Source: Spirogloea muscicola
Taxonomy: Eukaryota; Streptophyta; Zygnematophyceae; Spirogloeales; Spirogloeaceae
Length of the DNA stretch: 64,000 nt
Assembly: GCA_009602725.1 (NCBI GenBank)
Contig: WELB01000068.1
Span: forward strand, 423,831-487,830
Direction: 5' to 3'
In this document: piece after piece, positions 61,855 to 64,000 of the stretch
How positions within the stretch are numbered: the first letter of the stretch is position 1
Layout: every line of letters begins with the position of its first letter
Made by a program: the position numbers and the translations under genes
The notes under the pieces: model-generated
The model's database searches: none
What the model saw: only the letters and a program-made list of their open reading frames with translations
What the model was told of the DNA's origin: nothing

Positions 61855-62820
61855 CGAGGGGCCTGCGGGTGCAAGAGAAGGTGGCGGCCAGATTGGCGGA
61901 GGTTGGGTGCTGCCTGTCGATGGTGCAGTGGCCAAGGCCGCAGCCGCTCTAGGTGCCCAAATGGCCTTTGGCAGCTGCAGCAGCGCGGTGGGATGCTGCA
62001 CCTTGGCAGGCAGGGCGTTTGGCACACTTTTGCTGTTTATTTAAGAAAATCAACTACGCCAACGCCAAGCCTGCACATTTGTTTTCCGCGCCTCCCAATA
62101 CAGCAGGATCACCTGGGCACTCCTGTGCGGGGATCATGACATCTCGCACCTTGCGACCCATATTGGGAGTGCTCATCTAGCTCCATTTGGCTTTACCTCG
62201 GGCACCTGAGTAAGCCCTACTGCCGCTTGTCCCTTGCCCATTTATCCTGCCTACACTCTCTGCAACGGCCATTGCCACTCACATTTTGTACGTACTTGGA
62301 GGGATTCGTTGAGGGCTTGCTCCCCTCCCTTCCGTGTCACAGTTGCTGCTCTGTGGCCTGGTCCTTGCCTTCTCGTTTGCAGAAGGAGGTGCTTGAGGCA
62401 CTTCTTTTGCTCGTTCCTCTGGCACGAGTCCAGCCACTCAATATCCCCATAGTATAATTCACCGCTTGCTTCTACTCTACCTATATTCCGAGAGAACCTT
62501 GGAGTCTTTTTAGCCATTTCGATATGCACAATAACATTTGTCTGATTATTTGAATGGTACCTCCTCTTCCTTTCAATGTAATACTTCTCTAAGTCGTTTC
62601 GTAATACGCCTTATTTGGCCTTAACTACGTCTGCCTTGTACTTCTACTTGCAACCTACACCAATTGTGAAGTGGGATGCACCGAAATTCACAGGAGTGGC
62701 CAGCTTCATCTGCCCGTTCAATGGGGGCACTCTTGTGCTCCACTGTGTGGTGTTTTCCCCCTGCTTGCTGCCGCCTTGGTGTTCGAGCTTGTTGATGCGT
62801 GGCGCAGCCCACCAAATGAA
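61855..62820. other. Intergenic DNA, nothing recognised
   Basis: Balanced composition and short frames only. Probably the 3' flank of KCR grading into the repeat cluster. Confidence 0.5.
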
Positions 62821-64000
62821 GAAGAAGCTCTTGGAAGGGGGCAATAGCTGAGAAAGGCTAGCCCGAAGAACGAACAAGGTCCTATGGAGTCAGAAAGTGA
62901 AAGGCACCATCAATGCAAACGATTTGTGAGCATGGCCCCTCAATAAGCCCTGGTCAGCAGCCGCAAGGTGGTAAAGGTAGAAGCTGGAAAGGAGTCGGCC
63001 CGCTTATACACCTGAGGCAGCAGCCAGGGCACGGCCAGCATGCAGATGCAAAGCATAAGCCAGGGAACACTGCAGGCAGATTGGAAGTTGCATGCTGTAC
63101 ACAAGGGCCAGAGAGCATGAGAGGGAGGAGGCGGTGACTGTGAGAGGCCAGCCCTGTGTGAGAGAAGCTCGTCCAGGAAAAGATGGTATCTTTCAAAGGG
63201 AGGATGTGGATGGAAAGGCCAGCCCATATTGGATGAACAATTTCAAGGGAGGAACCTCAGCATGAAAGCGCAAATCTCTCGGCTGGAAGTGGCTTCTATG
63301 GCTGGATACCTTTCGACTCTTTGGACCTTGTCCCATTTTTCGGGCTGGCCTTTCCAGTCAGTAATCGCTGCTAAGCAGCCTCAGGTCAGAGAAGCTTGGC
63401 TCCTGGAAACGGGCAAAAGCGATTGGGCTGCCAAAGAAGAAGTGGCACTCGCAATGGGGTCAAGGGCTGCGAAAGAATTGACAATGGTTCGGAGGGGCCG
63501 TGAAAGAAGAATGGGTTGAAAGGCGAGCTTTTAGCAGCTACAAAAGAAAGAAGTGGCACTTTTAATGGGGGCAAGGGCTGTGATAAGCCAGCCCAAAAAG
63601 AATCGACAAGGGTTCGGAGGGGCCGACAAGCGTGTAGCAGCTACAAAGAAGTGCTCGCCCATGGAGACGAAGGGCTGGCAAGGCCAGCCCAAAAACAATG
63701 GACAATGTCTGAAGCCGAAAAGAGAGAGAAGGCGCGCGGGGCGCATGAATTGAAAGGGAGGCCAATTCAAGCCAATAAATTGTTCAGGCAGAGTCGAGTG
63801 CAGACTAAACAATGCTACAAAGAAGAAGAAAGGGCTCGCCCATAGAGAAGAGGGGCTGGCAAAGCCAGCCTAAAACGAATGGACAATGTCCAAAGCCAAA
63901 GAAAGAGATGCCGAAGAAGGACTACACTACCAAACACAACAACACACTAGGGAAGCTCAACACCCACGAGTGAGCAACAGCAGGTCAGAATAGAAGAAGA
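62821..64000. repeat. Large cluster of the GGGCTGGC repeat family
   Basis: At least four diverged copies: about 62845-62890, 63200-63245, 63440-63735 and 63835-63930. Each has parts of the series CAATGGGG-CAAGGGCTG, GCCAGCCCAAAAAGAAT, GGTTCGGAGGGGCC, AGCAGCTACAAA, GCTCGCCCAT, GGGCTGGCAAAGCCAGCC and GGACAATGTC. A reverse piece (TTCGGGCTGGCC) is at about 63341. The block AGCAGCCTCAGGTCAGAGAAGC at 63375-63396 matches those near 8.6 and 9.0 kb. The cluster runs off the window edge. Confidence 0.75.

Overview
The window is nuclear DNA from a eukaryote with many short spliceosomal introns, most likely a photosynthetic member of the green lineage and probably a unicellular alga. The support is indirect: a PDF1B-type peptide deformylase of organelle type, a plant-like SRA1/PIR subunit of the WAVE complex, a COPT/CTR copper transporter, a TOM1-like (TOL) VHS-GAT protein, and a plant-like PanB and 3-ketoacyl-CoA reductase. 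No species can be named from the sequence alone. The gene starts are extremely GC-rich, with (GCC)n/(CGG)n runs next to the ATG. Gene bodies, introns and intergenic DNA are close to balanced in composition.

Layout, left to right: IDI (+, 93-2227); branched-chain 2-oxoacid dehydrogenase E2 (-, 2783-5587); ESCO/CTF7 cohesin acetyltransferase (+, 6040-7823); a repeat patch (8.5-9.6 kb); cytosolic thioredoxin (+, 10191-10940) followed by a diverged tandem duplication; PDF1B (-, 12205-13993); a GHL10-type glycosyl hydrolase-like protein (+, 14374-18957); repeat-bearing intergenic DNA; an unrecognised gene (+, 21834-23159); a possible small membrane protein (-, 24895-25151); a copper transporter (+, 25927-27272) with a mitochondrial-rRNA-like scrap in an intron; PanB (-, 27710-30228) with a double hairpin over a splice acceptor; MLH1 (-, 31932-36699); a suspicious 2043-base pure T run and a gap; a MAPK-like kinase (+, 39938-44245); a patch of decayed coding-like sequence; the TOL protein (+, 46803-51900); an unrecognised conserved-looking gene (-, 53328-54100); a 433-base gap; SRA1/PIR (-, 54534-60243); a very-long-chain 3-oxoacyl-CoA reductase (+, 60372-61854); and a terminal repeat cluster.

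Genes are mainly arranged as divergent pairs sharing GC-rich promoters (E2/ESCO, PDF/GHL10, small protein/CTR, MLH1/kinase, SRA1/KCR) and convergent pairs (IDI/E2, CTR/PanB, TOL/unknown). They are unrelated housekeeping functions (isoprenoids, branched-chain amino acid breakdown, sister-chromatid cohesion, redox, N-terminal processing, copper uptake, pantothenate synthesis, mismatch repair, ubiquitin-dependent sorting, actin control, fatty-acid elongation), not a pathway cluster. Gene models were assembled by hand from family conservation and GT-AG (once GC-AG) splice sites. Where exon lengths summed to a whole number of codons I say so.

The most interesting observations are structural. Two contiguous perfect hairpins enclose a panB 3' splice site. 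Degenerate telomere-like CCCAAAC repeats recur inside first introns. Perfect RNA polymerase III B-box motifs lie just upstream of three gene starts. There are several other near-perfect hairpins, and a dispersed repeat family built around a GGGCTGGC/GCCAGCCC hairpin.
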